Translations under genes and position numbers: made by a program | DNA from: Roseateles_B flavus | Lineage (GTDB): Bacteria; Pseudomonadota; Gammaproteobacteria; Burkholderiales; Burkholderiaceae_C | Assembly: GCF_039872765.1 (NCBI RefSeq) | Contig: NZ_JBDPZC010000002.1 | Location: 372,001 to 436,000, forward strand | Direction: 5' to 3' | Length of the DNA stretch: 64,000 nt | Shown: in pieces, positions 8,695 through 16,432 of the stretch | Layout of the letters: each line of letters opens with the position of its first letter | Numbering within the stretch: position 1 is the first letter of the stretch | The notes under the pieces: model-generated | The model's input: the letters and a program-made list of their open reading frames with translations, nothing else | What the model was told of the DNA's origin: nothing | Database searches by the model: none

Positions 8695-9653
8695 AGCCCG
8701 GGGACAGCCTCATGCGCCATTACCTTCAGTTCAAGGACTTCCGCGCCGAAGAGTACGCCCACCTGTTCGAGCGCGCCTCCATCATCAAGCGCCGCTTCAA
8801 GAACTACGAGAAGTACCAGCCCCTGCAGGACCGCACGCTGGCCATGATCTTCGAGAAGGCCAGCACCCGCACGCGGGTGAGCTTCGAGGCCGGCATGTAC
8901 CAGATGGGCGGCTCGGTGGTGCACCTCACCACCGGTGACAGCCAGCTGGGCCGCGCCGAGCCCGTGGAGGACAGCGCCCGCGTCATCAGCCGCATGGTCG
9001 ACCTGGTGATGATCCGCACCTTCGAGCAGAGCAAGATCGAGCGCTTTGCCGCGCACTCGCGCGTGCCTGTGATCAACGGCCTGACCAACGAGTTCCACCC
9101 CTGCCAGATCGTGGCAGACCTCTTCACCTTCCTCGAGGCCCGCGGCATGGACCGCCGCGGCGGCATCGACATGAACTGCCTCAAGGGCCGCGTGGTGGCC
9201 TGGGTGGGTGACGGCAACAACATGGCCAACACCTGGCTGCAGGCCGCCGAGATCCTGGGCTTCACCGTGCACGTGAGCACGCCCAGCGGCTATGGCGTCG
9301 ACCCCAAGGTGGCGGGCGTCAGCAATCCCGACTGCTACAAGGTCTTCACCGACCCCATGGAAGCCTGCCGCGGCGCCGACCTGGTCACGACCGACGTCTG
9401 GACCAGCATGGGCTACGAGGCCGAGAACGAGGCCCGCCGCACCGCCTTTGCCGACTGGTGCGTGGACGCCGAGATGATGGCCGCCGCCAAGCCGGACGCC
9501 CTCTTCATGCACTGCCTCCCGGCGCACCGCGGCGAGGAGGTCTCGGCCGAGGTGATCGACGGCCCGCAGTCCGTCGTGTGGGACGAGGCGGAGAACCGCA
9601 TGCATGTCCAGAAGGCGCTGATGGAGTACCTGCTGCTGGGCCGCATCGGCTGA
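8691..9653 (+). CDS. argF: Ornithine carbamoyltransferase
   Basis: A 320-residue ornithine carbamoyltransferase that makes citrulline from ornithine and carbamoyl phosphate. Diagnostic motifs are FEKASTRTRVSFE (carbamoyl-phosphate binding STRTR), FHPCQ, and MHCLPAHRGEEV (HCLP, ornithine site). The ATG at 8691 overlaps the argD stop (ATGA) and has GGAG upstream; an internal ATG at 8712 (MRHYLQFKDF) matches the usual N-terminus and could be used instead. A copy of the dispersed 14-mer begins 13 nt after the stop. Confidence 0.95.
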   Translation: MKPGDSLMRHYLQFKDFRAEEYAHLFERASIIKRRFKNYEKYQPLQDRTLAMIFEKASTRTRVSFEAGMYQMGGSVVHLTTGDSQLGRAEPVEDSARVISRMVDLVMIRTFEQSKIERFAAHSRVPVINGLTNEFHPCQIVADLFTFLEARGMDRRGGIDMNCLKGRVVAWVGDGNNMANTWLQAAEILGFTVHVSTPSGYGVDPKVAGVSNPDCYKVFTDPMEACRGADLVTTDVWTSMGYEAENEARRTAFADWCVDAEMMAAAKPDALFMHCLPAHRGEEVSAEVIDGPQSVVWDEAENRMHVQKALMEYLLLGRIG

Positions 9654-9665
9654 AGCTCGGGCCCA

Positions 9666-9679
9666 GGGTCAGGTCTTGC
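9666..9679 (+). repeat. Dispersed 14-mer, copy 1 (GGGTCAGGTCTTGC)
   Basis: An exact copy 13 nt after the argF stop. Its AGGTCTTGC end is repeated in inverse at 9731-9739, so the two bound a 69-nt hairpin. Confidence 0.85.
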
Positions 9680-9739
9680 CTCGCGGCGCGACGAGCATTC
9701 GATCCAGATGCGCGGCGCATGGATTGCGGAGCAAGACCT
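9671..9739. repeat. REP-like hairpin element bounded by AGGTCTTGC and GCAAGACCT
   Basis: The outer arms AGGTCTTGC (9671-9679) and GCAAGACCT (9731-9739) are perfect inverse copies. Inside, ATCC-AG-ATGCG (9702-9712) pairs with CGCAT-GGAT (9716-9724) around CGG. The whole can fold as a two-part hairpin resembling an intergenic repetitive palindromic element. It lacks a T-run, so it is not a standard terminator. No transposase is nearby. Confidence 0.55.
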
Positions 9740-9830
9740 TCACTGCACGCTGAACTTTGGCTTCCTCGATCCCCGCACGGGGAGGTGGCCCCGTTGACCA
9801 CCCCTCCGTGAGGGCGGCGCTACGTCGGCA

Positions 9831-10214
9831 TCAGTCCAGAAACTCCCACGTCTGCGCCCCGTCAAACCGCCTGACCAGCACGGACTCCAGCAGCCGGGGA
9901 TCGAAGTTGCGCAGGTTCACGCCGTGCCGGGCGCCGGGCCCGCCCTCCAGCGGTTCCCAGTGGGTGGCGATACCGCAGGTCCGGCAGCGCAGATTGCGCA
10001 GGGTGCGATCGCCCCAGACGTAGGACTCCGTGTGCTCCGGGTGCCCCTCGATCGTGACGGACCCGAGGCCATAGAAGGCCCAGATCCCGCCGGTGCGGCG
10101 GCAGAGGGAGCAGTTGCAGCTCGTGGCCGTCTCCGGCGCAAAAGGCAGGGTCAGGCGCACGGCACCGCAATGGCAGGCGCCCTGGAGCATCGTCTGGCTG
10201 GCTTCGTCAGGCAT
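9831..10214 (-). CDS. GFA family (glutathione-dependent formaldehyde-activating enzyme-like) protein
   Basis: A 127-residue zinc-binding protein of the GFA/CENP-V fold. Cysteine clusters CHCG, CNCSLC and CRTCG sit at the expected spacing. Most single-domain members of this family have no proven role, and true Gfa activity has been disputed, so only the fold is assigned. It ends in a conserved region ARHGVNLRNFD typical of the family. The next gene leftward begins about 180 bp away; no operon partner is evident. Confidence 0.85.
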   Translation of the reverse strand: MPDEASQTMLQGACHCGAVRLTLPFAPETATSCNCSLCRRTGGIWAFYGLGSVTIEGHPEHTESYVWGDRTLRNLRCRTCGIATHWEPLEGGPGARHGVNLRNFDPRLLESVLVRRFDGAQTWEFLD

Positions 10215-10241
10215 CTGGATTCGCGGGATGACCCGCCCTCT

Positions 10242-11063
10242 TCAGTACTTGGGCCGCAGACTGCCTTCCATGCTGCCGGCCGGATAGAACTGCTTGAACA
10301 GCTTCCAGACCAGGCCGCTGCGGGCGGCCTTGTCCAGGGACTCCTGCAGATGCCGGCGATCAGCCTCGCCCAGCGCGGCGCGGGACAGGTAGACACCGCT
10401 GTCGTTCCAGCCCAGCTCCTCGGCCGCATCCAGGCGCAGGCGCCCCAAAAGATGGCTGACCCGTTCATCCGCATGCAGGGCGCTGGCCAGGATGGACGGG
10501 GCCATCACGGTCAGGTCCGCACCGCCGGCATCCAGCACCCGCGCCACCGAAACAGGGTCCACCTCCAGCCGCAGACGCCCCTGCCGCCCCAGTTCCTTGA
10601 GCAGGGCCTGGTAGGCATCCCCGTAGTCGAAGCCCCGAACCAGGACCACCCGCAGCTCGCTGGCCTGCGCGAGCGCCCGCAGGCTGCTCGGCAGGACACG
10701 GTCGGACCGCAGGGAGATCATCATGGCCCGCGCCTGGATCAAGGGCACGAAGTCGCCGAATTCATCGCGCCGCGGCGTGCGGGAGGCGGGCACGAGAACG
10801 TCGCTGCGGCCGGACTCGAACATCAGCTCCTGGCGGGCGCGGGGCACGGCGCTCATCGCGAAGAGGCAGCCATCGGCCTCACCCACCTGGCGCAGCAGCT
10901 CGGGATAGACCCCTGTTGCCGCGCCCTGCGGAGGCAGCAGCACGCTCAGCCCCACCGGCGCCAGCGGAACCTGGATCACCCGGCTGCAGGCCGCCTGTGC
11001 CATGCCCGCCGCGATACTGCCCAGGAGCAGCCCCCACACACGCATCCAACACCCGACGACCAT
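10242..11063 (-). CDS. Exported solute-binding protein-like (SBP family 3)
   Basis: A 273-residue protein with a signal peptide (MRVWGLLLGSIAAGMAQA, cleavage probably after AQA) and a periplasmic binding fold like family-3 amino-acid-binding proteins. Seen are VYPELLRQVGEADGCLF, a hinge-like block ADLTVMAPSI and the C-terminal SLDKAARSGLVWKLFKQFYP. No ABC permease or ATPase gene is adjacent, so it may work as an orphan sensor or binding protein. The start at 11063 has GGAG 8 nt upstream; the open frame extends further but is non-coding there. Confidence 0.75.
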   Translation of the reverse strand: MVVGCWMRVWGLLLGSIAAGMAQAACSRVIQVPLAPVGLSVLLPPQGAATGVYPELLRQVGEADGCLFAMSAVPRARQELMFESGRSDVLVPASRTPRRDEFGDFVPLIQARAMMISLRSDRVLPSSLRALAQASELRVVLVRGFDYGDAYQALLKELGRQGRLRLEVDPVSVARVLDAGGADLTVMAPSILASALHADERVSHLLGRLRLDAAEELGWNDSGVYLSRAALGEADRRHLQESLDKAARSGLVWKLFKQFYPAGSMEGSLRPKY

Positions 11064-11144
11064 CCGTGATACTCCAAGCCACGAACTCTCAGCATGCCAT
11101 GAAAGCATCAGCATGCCGTCAGAGTCCCAGGAGAAACTCCGGAC

Positions 11145-11900
11145 ATGAAGCTTGCCCTGATTTCCGACCTGCATGCCAACCGCGAGGCCTTCAGCGCCGT
11201 GCTCGACCATGCACGAATCAACGGCGCGCAGGAATTTGCGTTGCTGGGCGACCTCGTCGGCTACGGCGGTGACCCGGCGTGGGTGGTCGACCAGGTGCGG
11301 GAGCTGGTCAGCCAGGGCGCCATCGCGGTGATGGGCAACCATGACAGCGCCATCGTCACCGGGCCCCTCCCCAGCATGCGCGACGACGCCCGCGACGCCA
11401 TCCTCTGGACCCGCGCGCAGCTCGATGCGGCGCAGCTGGATTTCCTCGCCGGGCTGCCCATGCACCACGAGCGCGACGACTGCCTCTTCGTGCACGCCAA
11501 CGCCTTCGACCCGGCCGGCTACGAATACATCCAGGGCCGGCTGGAGGCCATGCGCAGCCTTCATGCGACGCACTGCCGCTACACCTTCTGCGGCCACATG
11601 CACGACCCGCGGCTCTACCACCTGTCCGGCACCGGCAAGGCCGGCGAGTTCGTGCCCTCGCCGGGCGTGGACATCCCCCTGCTGCCCAACCGGCAGTGGC
11701 TGGTCATCCCCGGTTCCTGTGGCCAGCCGCGTGACGGCAACCCGGCGGCCTGCTACGCATTGTTTGACATGGCCACGGGTCTGCTGAGCTTCCAGCGCGT
11801 ACCGTATGACGTGGACGCCGCGGCTGCGCGCGTCCGTCAATCCGGGCTCAACGCTGCGGTCGCCGAGCGGCTTGCGCAGCGTCTGCTGCTCGGAGAATGA
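11145..11900 (+). CDS. Metallophosphoesterase family protein
   Basis: A 251-residue calcineurin-like phosphoesterase. Metal-binding motifs are in order: ISDLHAN (D-x-H), GDLVGYG (GDxxxYG), GNHD, then FVHAN and CGHMHDP (GHxH). It resembles the YfcE/PrpE-type cytoplasmic phosphatases; the substrate could be a nucleotide or a phosphoprotein. The start at 11145 has AGGAGA upstream. The next gene, 28 nt downstream on the same strand, is a Ser/Thr kinase, so a kinase-phosphatase partnership is possible but unproven. Confidence 0.85.
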   Translation: MKLALISDLHANREAFSAVLDHARINGAQEFALLGDLVGYGGDPAWVVDQVRELVSQGAIAVMGNHDSAIVTGPLPSMRDDARDAILWTRAQLDAAQLDFLAGLPMHHERDDCLFVHANAFDPAGYEYIQGRLEAMRSLHATHCRYTFCGHMHDPRLYHLSGTGKAGEFVPSPGVDIPLLPNRQWLVIPGSCGQPRDGNPAACYALFDMATGLLSFQRVPYDVDAAAARVRQSGLNAAVAERLAQRLLLGE

Positions 11901-11928
11901 GCATCGCCACCAGCCCCGGGACCCAGCC

Positions 11929-13500
11929 ATGCGAGTGACCGCCGCCCGAGAAGACAAGCCCAGCGCCAAGACCGACACCGCCCTGCCCTCGCCCGCGGTC
12001 GGCCCGCTGGAGCCCGGCATGGTGCTGGACGGCTTCCGGCTGGAAGAGCGGCTGCACCAGGGTGGCATGGCCAATCTGTGGCGCGTCACCCGGCTGGACC
12101 CCTTGCCGGGCGAGGACTTCCCGCTGCTGATGAAGGTGCCGCGCATCAAGGGCGGCGAGGACCCGGCCACCATCGTGGGCTTCGAGGTCGAGCAGATGCT
12201 GATGCCCGCGCTCAAGGGCCCCCATGTGCCCCGCTACGTGGCGCGCGGCGACTGGACCCGCCAGGCCTATATCGTGATGGAGCACATCGAGGGTCAGTCC
12301 TTGCGCCCCCGGCTGGACGAGGCACCGCTGCCGCTGGACGAGGTCGTCGAGATCGGCAGCCGCGTCGCCACCGCGCTGCAGGACCTGCACCGCCAGCATG
12401 TGGTCCACCTGGACATCAAGCCCAGCAACATCATGTTCAGGCCGGACGGCAGTGCGGTGCTGATCGACTTCGGCCTCTCGCGCCACGACCACCTGCCCGA
12501 CCTGCTGGAGGAGGAGTTCAGCCTGCCCATGGGCACGGGGCCCTACATGTCTCCCGAGCAGGTGCAGTTCGTGCGCAACGACCCGCGCAGCGACCTCTTC
12601 GCCCTGGGCGTCATGCTCTACCACCTGGCCACCGGCGAGCGGCCCTTCGGCCAGCCCTCCTCCGTGCGCGGCCTGCGCCGGCGGCTCTATGTGGAGCCTG
12701 TGCCGCCGCGCGCCATCAACCCCGACATCCCGCCCTGGCTGCAGGAGGTGATCCTGCATTGCCTGGAGGTCAAGGCCGAGCGCCGCTACCAGAGCGCGGC
12801 CCAGCTGGCCCTGGACCTGCAGCGCCCCGAAGGCGTCACGCTGACGCGGCGCGCCGAACGCATGAGCAAGAGCGGCGCCATCAAGGAACTCAAGCGCTGG
12901 TTCTTCGCGCTGGGCTCCGAGCCCGTGCTGCAGCCCAGCGTGGCCGAGCAGGTGGCGCGCAGCCCCATCATCATGGCGGCCGTGGACATCGAGAACGCCA
13001 CCCCGGGCCTGCTGGAACAGCTGCGCGAGACCGTGCGCCGCATCGTGCAGACCGAGCCGGGGGCGCGCCTGGCCTGCGTCAGCGTGATGCGCACCGCCCG
13101 CATCGGCATGGACGTGCTGACCGACAAGGACGGCAAGAGCGTGCACGTCAAGCAACTGGTCGCACTCAAGCACTGGGCGCGCCCCATCAGCCGCGCGCTG
13201 AGCCTTGAAGATGGCCGCCTCACCTTCCACGTGCTGGAGGCGCCGGACCCCGCCTCAGCCATCATCGACTTCGCCGCCCGCAACGGGGCCGACCACATCG
13301 TGATGGGCGCCCGCGGCAACTCGGCACTGCGGCGCTACCTGGGCAGCGTGTCGGCCCAGGTCGTGGCGGAGTCGGACTGCAGCGTCACCGTGGTCCGCGA
13401 GGTGGCCTCGGGCCATCACTCCGGGCACAAGGCCGCGCCGCCGCCGGCCCCGGCGGAACGCGCGCAGCCAGCGCCATCGCTGGAGCCACCACCGCGCTGA
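11929..13500 (+). CDS. Serine/threonine protein kinase fused to a universal stress protein domain
   Basis: A 523-residue protein. Residues about 35-290 form a Hanks-type kinase: glycine loop LHQGGMANLW, ATP lysine in LLMKVP (K69), catalytic loop HLDIKPSNIMF (D162, HLD instead of HRD), DFG at 180-182 and MSPEQ in the activation segment. Residues about 345-495 form a UspA-type domain ending in the nucleotide-binding pattern GARGNSALRRYLGS. The tail is Pro/Ala rich. There is no membrane segment, so it is cytosolic. The start used is the ATG at 11929; the open frame upstream overlaps the phosphoesterase gene and is not coding. Confidence 0.88.
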   Translation: MRVTAAREDKPSAKTDTALPSPAVGPLEPGMVLDGFRLEERLHQGGMANLWRVTRLDPLPGEDFPLLMKVPRIKGGEDPATIVGFEVEQMLMPALKGPHVPRYVARGDWTRQAYIVMEHIEGQSLRPRLDEAPLPLDEVVEIGSRVATALQDLHRQHVVHLDIKPSNIMFRPDGSAVLIDFGLSRHDHLPDLLEEEFSLPMGTGPYMSPEQVQFVRNDPRSDLFALGVMLYHLATGERPFGQPSSVRGLRRRLYVEPVPPRAINPDIPPWLQEVILHCLEVKAERRYQSAAQLALDLQRPEGVTLTRRAERMSKSGAIKELKRWFFALGSEPVLQPSVAEQVARSPIIMAAVDIENATPGLLEQLRETVRRIVQTEPGARLACVSVMRTARIGMDVLTDKDGKSVHVKQLVALKHWARPISRALSLEDGRLTFHVLEAPDPASAIIDFAARNGADHIVMGARGNSALRRYLGSVSAQVVAESDCSVTVVREVASGHHSGHKAAPPPAPAERAQPAPSLEPPPR

Positions 13501-13529
13501 TCCTCACCGGCCGGCGGCGCCGGCCCCCC

Positions 13530-13535
13530 TACACT
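13530..13535 (+). promoter_or_regulatory. -10 box placed for a leaderless transcript
   Basis: TACACT (in CTACACT) ends 7 nt before the ATG at 13543, so RNA would begin at or next to the start codon. No -35 and no Shine-Dalgarno sequence are visible. Confidence 0.45.
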
Positions 13536-13542
13536 GGCCGGC

Positions 13543-13872
13543 ATGAGCACCGACAACCCCTGCCTCCGCTGCGGCGCCTGCTGCGCCAGCTTCCGCGTCG
13601 ACTTCGCCCGCGAGGAACTGCAGAGCGAGGGGGGCTCCGTGCCCGACGGCCTCTGCGTGGACCTCACCGGCAGCCTGTGCCGCCTGCGAGGCACCGATCA
13701 TGCGCGCCCGCGCTGCGCTGCACTGGTGGGCCAGGTGGGTGTCGATGCCCACTGCGGCATCTACGAGTGGCGCCCCTCGCCCTGCCGGGAATTCGGCCTG
13801 CGCGCCCCCCTGGGGCTGGGTGACGAGGCCTGCACCCGGGCCCGGCAGCGCCACGGCCTGCCGGCCCTGTGA
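13543..13872 (+). CDS. YkgJ family cysteine cluster protein
   Basis: A 109-residue protein of the YkgJ/CxxCxxCC family, predicted to bind zinc or iron. Seen are CLRCGACCASFRVDF at the N-terminus, then C residues in GLCVDL and GSLCRLRG, and the C-terminal HCGIYEWRPSPCREF. The function is unknown. A CTACACT box 7 nt before the ATG suggests a leaderless mRNA. It converges with the lipoprotein genes on the other strand. Confidence 0.85.
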   Translation: MSTDNPCLRCGACCASFRVDFAREELQSEGGSVPDGLCVDLTGSLCRLRGTDHARPRCAALVGQVGVDAHCGIYEWRPSPCREFGLRAPLGLGDEACTRARQRHGLPAL

Positions 13873-13899
13873 AGCAAGACCAGGCGCAAGACGGCGGGA

Positions 13900-15120
13900 T
13901 CAGGGCTGCTGCGCGCGCGCCTGCAGCAGCAGCTTCTTCTTGGCACTGAGCTCGTGTCGCTGGCCTTCGTTGTCGCTGTACTCCAGCGCCAGGCGCAGCG
14001 CGTCCCGGGCCTCGCTGAAGCGCCCCAGCCGCGCGTAGCTGGTCGCCAGCATCTGCTCGATGCGGGCATCGTCACCGGTCACCTCGCGCTGCCTCAGGAA
14101 GGCGGCCAGCGCGCCTTCGGCATCGCCCTGGGCCAGCGCGACCTCGCCCGCGTCGAAGTCGGCAAAGGGAGCGCGCGGCTGCACGGCGGCCAGGCGCTCG
14201 CGCAGCTGCGGCAACTCGGCCTGCGCCGCCGCCCCGCCTCGCTGCTCCAGCAGGGCCAGCAGATTGCTCAGCGCGGCCACGCCCTCGGGCGCCAGGGCCA
14301 GGCTCTGCCGCAGGGCCGCCTCGGCCTTGTCCGTCGCGCCCCGGCGCTGCAGCACCAGGCCCAGGGTGTTGTAGGCCTCGGGCAAGGCGGGGTCACGCAG
14401 CAGGGCCTGCTTCACGAGCTGGTAGGACTGGTCGTAGCGACCGCCGTCCATGGCCTCCGAGGCCAGGTTGTTCAGGTACATCGCCAGCACGGTGGCCTCG
14501 GAGATCTCCTTGACGACCTCGCGGATGCGCCGGTTGGGCGGCACGAAGTCCACCGTCAGGCCCTGGCTGCCGGGAGCAGCCAGCACCGAGCCGTCGGAGC
14601 CATCGCCGACCAGGGTGACGTTGACATGCCGGACCAGGAAATTCAGGCGCTCTCCGCGGCTCCAGACATTGGGTGTGCGCACGAGGTGGAAGTGCGGCTC
14701 CACCCCCAGGCGCCGCGCATAGGCCGCCGTCATGAGGGCCAGCGACAGGCAGTTGCCGCGCCGTGCGGACCAGGCCTCGCTGGCATTGCGCGTGTAGTCC
14801 GAGCTGTACTCGACGACCACCCGCCCCCGCTCGAACAGAGCCGAGAACAGCGCCTGAGGCCCGCCGATGCGCGAGGCCATCGGCACCAGGGAGCGCTGGG
14901 CGAACTGCTCCATGTCCTCGCTGAGCGCCAGGGCGAGCTCGCCCTTCATCTGGGCGCCGGTGTCCTCGGCAAATCGCTCGTCGGCCCAGAAGACGGGCAG
15001 ACGCTCGCTCAGGGCGGCCTGAGGCCGGGCCGCAGGGGCCGAGGCACAAGCGGCCAGGACCAGCGAGGCCAGCAGCAACAGGGCCGGCAGGGCCCTGCCG
15101 GCGAGGATCCGTTCACTCAT
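13900..15120 (-). CDS. Lipoprotein with transglutaminase-like domain and TPR region (paralogue B)
   Basis: A 406-residue protein with a lipobox (LVLAAC, Cys about 25). Residues about 100-200 resemble a transglutaminase-like domain: ARRGNCLSLALMTAAYARRLG (candidate catalytic Cys), VRHVNV (candidate His) and VDFVP (candidate Asp). The C-terminal half is a set of TPR-like helices (EAYNTLGLVLQRRG and following). It is the downstream member of a tandem paralogous pair; its ATG overlaps the stop of paralogue A (ATGA). It is probably anchored at the outer membrane or periplasmic face. The substrate is unknown. Confidence 0.78.
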   Translation of the reverse strand: MSERILAGRALPALLLLASLVLAACASAPAARPQAALSERLPVFWADERFAEDTGAQMKGELALALSEDMEQFAQRSLVPMASRIGGPQALFSALFERGRVVVEYSSDYTRNASEAWSARRGNCLSLALMTAAYARRLGVEPHFHLVRTPNVWSRGERLNFLVRHVNVTLVGDGSDGSVLAAPGSQGLTVDFVPPNRRIREVVKEISEATVLAMYLNNLASEAMDGGRYDQSYQLVKQALLRDPALPEAYNTLGLVLQRRGATDKAEAALRQSLALAPEGVAALSNLLALLEQRGGAAAQAELPQLRERLAAVQPRAPFADFDAGEVALAQGDAEGALAAFLRQREVTGDDARIEQMLATSYARLGRFSEARDALRLALEYSDNEGQRHELSAKKKLLLQARAQQP

Positions 15121-16310
15121 TGCATCCGCTCCTTTGATCTTGCATGGGACTGCAGCCAGTTCAGCTTGGCCTGGTAGATGCGCTGCTGCCCCGGCGTCGG
15201 GCTGGTTTCGGCGGCCAATGCCAGATGCCGGGCGGCGCGCTCCTGCTGCCCGAGGGCGAGCTTGGCCAGGGCGGCCCAGAAATGCAATTCGTGGTTGTTC
15301 CCGGACCGGGCCAGCTCCTGTGCAAAGAGGGCGTCAGCCGCACGGTAGTCCTGGCGCTTCATCGCCTCCTGGCCGTCGTCGAAATACTTGAAGGGCGGCA
15401 CGGGCCGCACGGACGCCAGCCGTTGCTCATAGCGTGCCAGTTCCTCGGTCCGGTGGGCCTCGCGCAGCACGACCACCATATTGGCCAGGGCGACCTCGTT
15501 GTCCGCTTCCTGCGCCAGCACCTGCTCGAGCACGCGTTCGGCCAGGTCCAGCCGCCCCTGCCGGCGGTACAGCACGGCCAGGGTGTTGAAGCCGGCACTG
15601 AAGCGCGGATCAGCCAGCACCGCGGCGCGCGCCCACCAGTAGGCCCCATGGACGTCGCCGGCATTGAGCTGCTCGGCCGCACGGTTGTTGTAGTACATGG
15701 CCGTGATGGTCGCGACGCTGACCTCCACCGCCCGGCTGCTGTACTGCCCCTCTTCGGGCAGAAAGTCCACGATCACGGGCGCCTCCACCGTGCCCGTGAA
15801 GGCCCGCTCCTGCAGCCGCGTGCCCAGGCCCAGGTTCACATGGCCGGACTGGAAGATGAGACTGTCGCTGCGCGTCCATTGCGGGTCGACCAGCACGGAA
15901 CGGAAGTAGACCGGCAGCTGCAGCTCCTGCGCAAAGGCGGCCGTCATCAGCACCAGGGACAGGCAGTTGCCCCGGCCATCGGCAAAGGTCTCGGTGGCGG
16001 TGCGGGTCTTCTCGGCGTCGTATTGCAGGCGCAGCTGCCCCTCGCGGTAGAGCGCCTTCAGCAGGCCCTCCTTGCTGCCATACATCCGGACCTTGGGCCG
16101 CACCGTCTGCTCCAGGAATTCGCGCATGGCCGGCGACAGGGCCAGCAGCTCCTGGCTGCTCGGCAGCACCGGCGCCGGGGCATAGGCCTCGTCCAGCAGG
16201 GGCGGTGTGGGCAGGGCCTGCCGGGGCGCGGTGGCACAGGCTTGCAGCAAGCTCAGGGCCAGGGCCATGCCGGCCAGACGCAGACGGGCGGACAGTCGGG
16301 GCTGAGACAT
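15117..16310 (-). CDS. Lipoprotein with transglutaminase-like domain and TPR region (paralogue A)
   Basis: A 397-residue lipoprotein (lipobox SLLQAC) with the same architecture as its downstream neighbour. DGRGNCLSLVLMTAAFAQEL carries the candidate Cys, QSGHVNLGLG the His and IVDFLPEEGQ the Asp. Then comes ITAMYYNNRAAEQL, parallel to VLAMYLNNLASEAM in the paralogue, followed by TPR-like helices. The close match of these blocks but low identity elsewhere indicates an old tandem duplication. The pair is co-transcribed, A before B. Confidence 0.78.
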   Translation of the reverse strand: MSQPRLSARLRLAGMALALSLLQACATAPRQALPTPPLLDEAYAPAPVLPSSQELLALSPAMREFLEQTVRPKVRMYGSKEGLLKALYREGQLRLQYDAEKTRTATETFADGRGNCLSLVLMTAAFAQELQLPVYFRSVLVDPQWTRSDSLIFQSGHVNLGLGTRLQERAFTGTVEAPVIVDFLPEEGQYSSRAVEVSVATITAMYYNNRAAEQLNAGDVHGAYWWARAAVLADPRFSAGFNTLAVLYRRQGRLDLAERVLEQVLAQEADNEVALANMVVVLREAHRTEELARYEQRLASVRPVPPFKYFDDGQEAMKRQDYRAADALFAQELARSGNNHELHFWAALAKLALGQQERAARHLALAAETSPTPGQQRIYQAKLNWLQSHARSKERMQ

Positions 16311-16390
16311 GATGCGGGCCTCGCAGGGCTGGGATCCCGGCCCATGATGAGCGCCTGGCGCCGCGCTGGCAAGCCGTGCCGGAACTCATG

Positions 16391-16409
16391 GCGCCGGCAA
16401 CACCGGCGC
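16391..16409 (-). terminator. GC hairpin downstream of the pullulanase gene
   Basis: GCGCCGG and CCGGCGC flank a 5-nt loop, starting 24 nt after the pullulanase stop. There is no T-run on the transcribed strand, so termination here is only a possibility. Confidence 0.35.
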
Positions 16410-16432
16410 GGTCGCAGGCCTGCGGCAGGGCC

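Noticed and set aside
10242..12215. Leftward 657-codon frame that includes the solute-binding protein
   Set aside because: The part upstream of 11063 lies opposite the metallophosphoesterase and has no coding character; signal peptide and ribosome-binding site fix the start at 11063.
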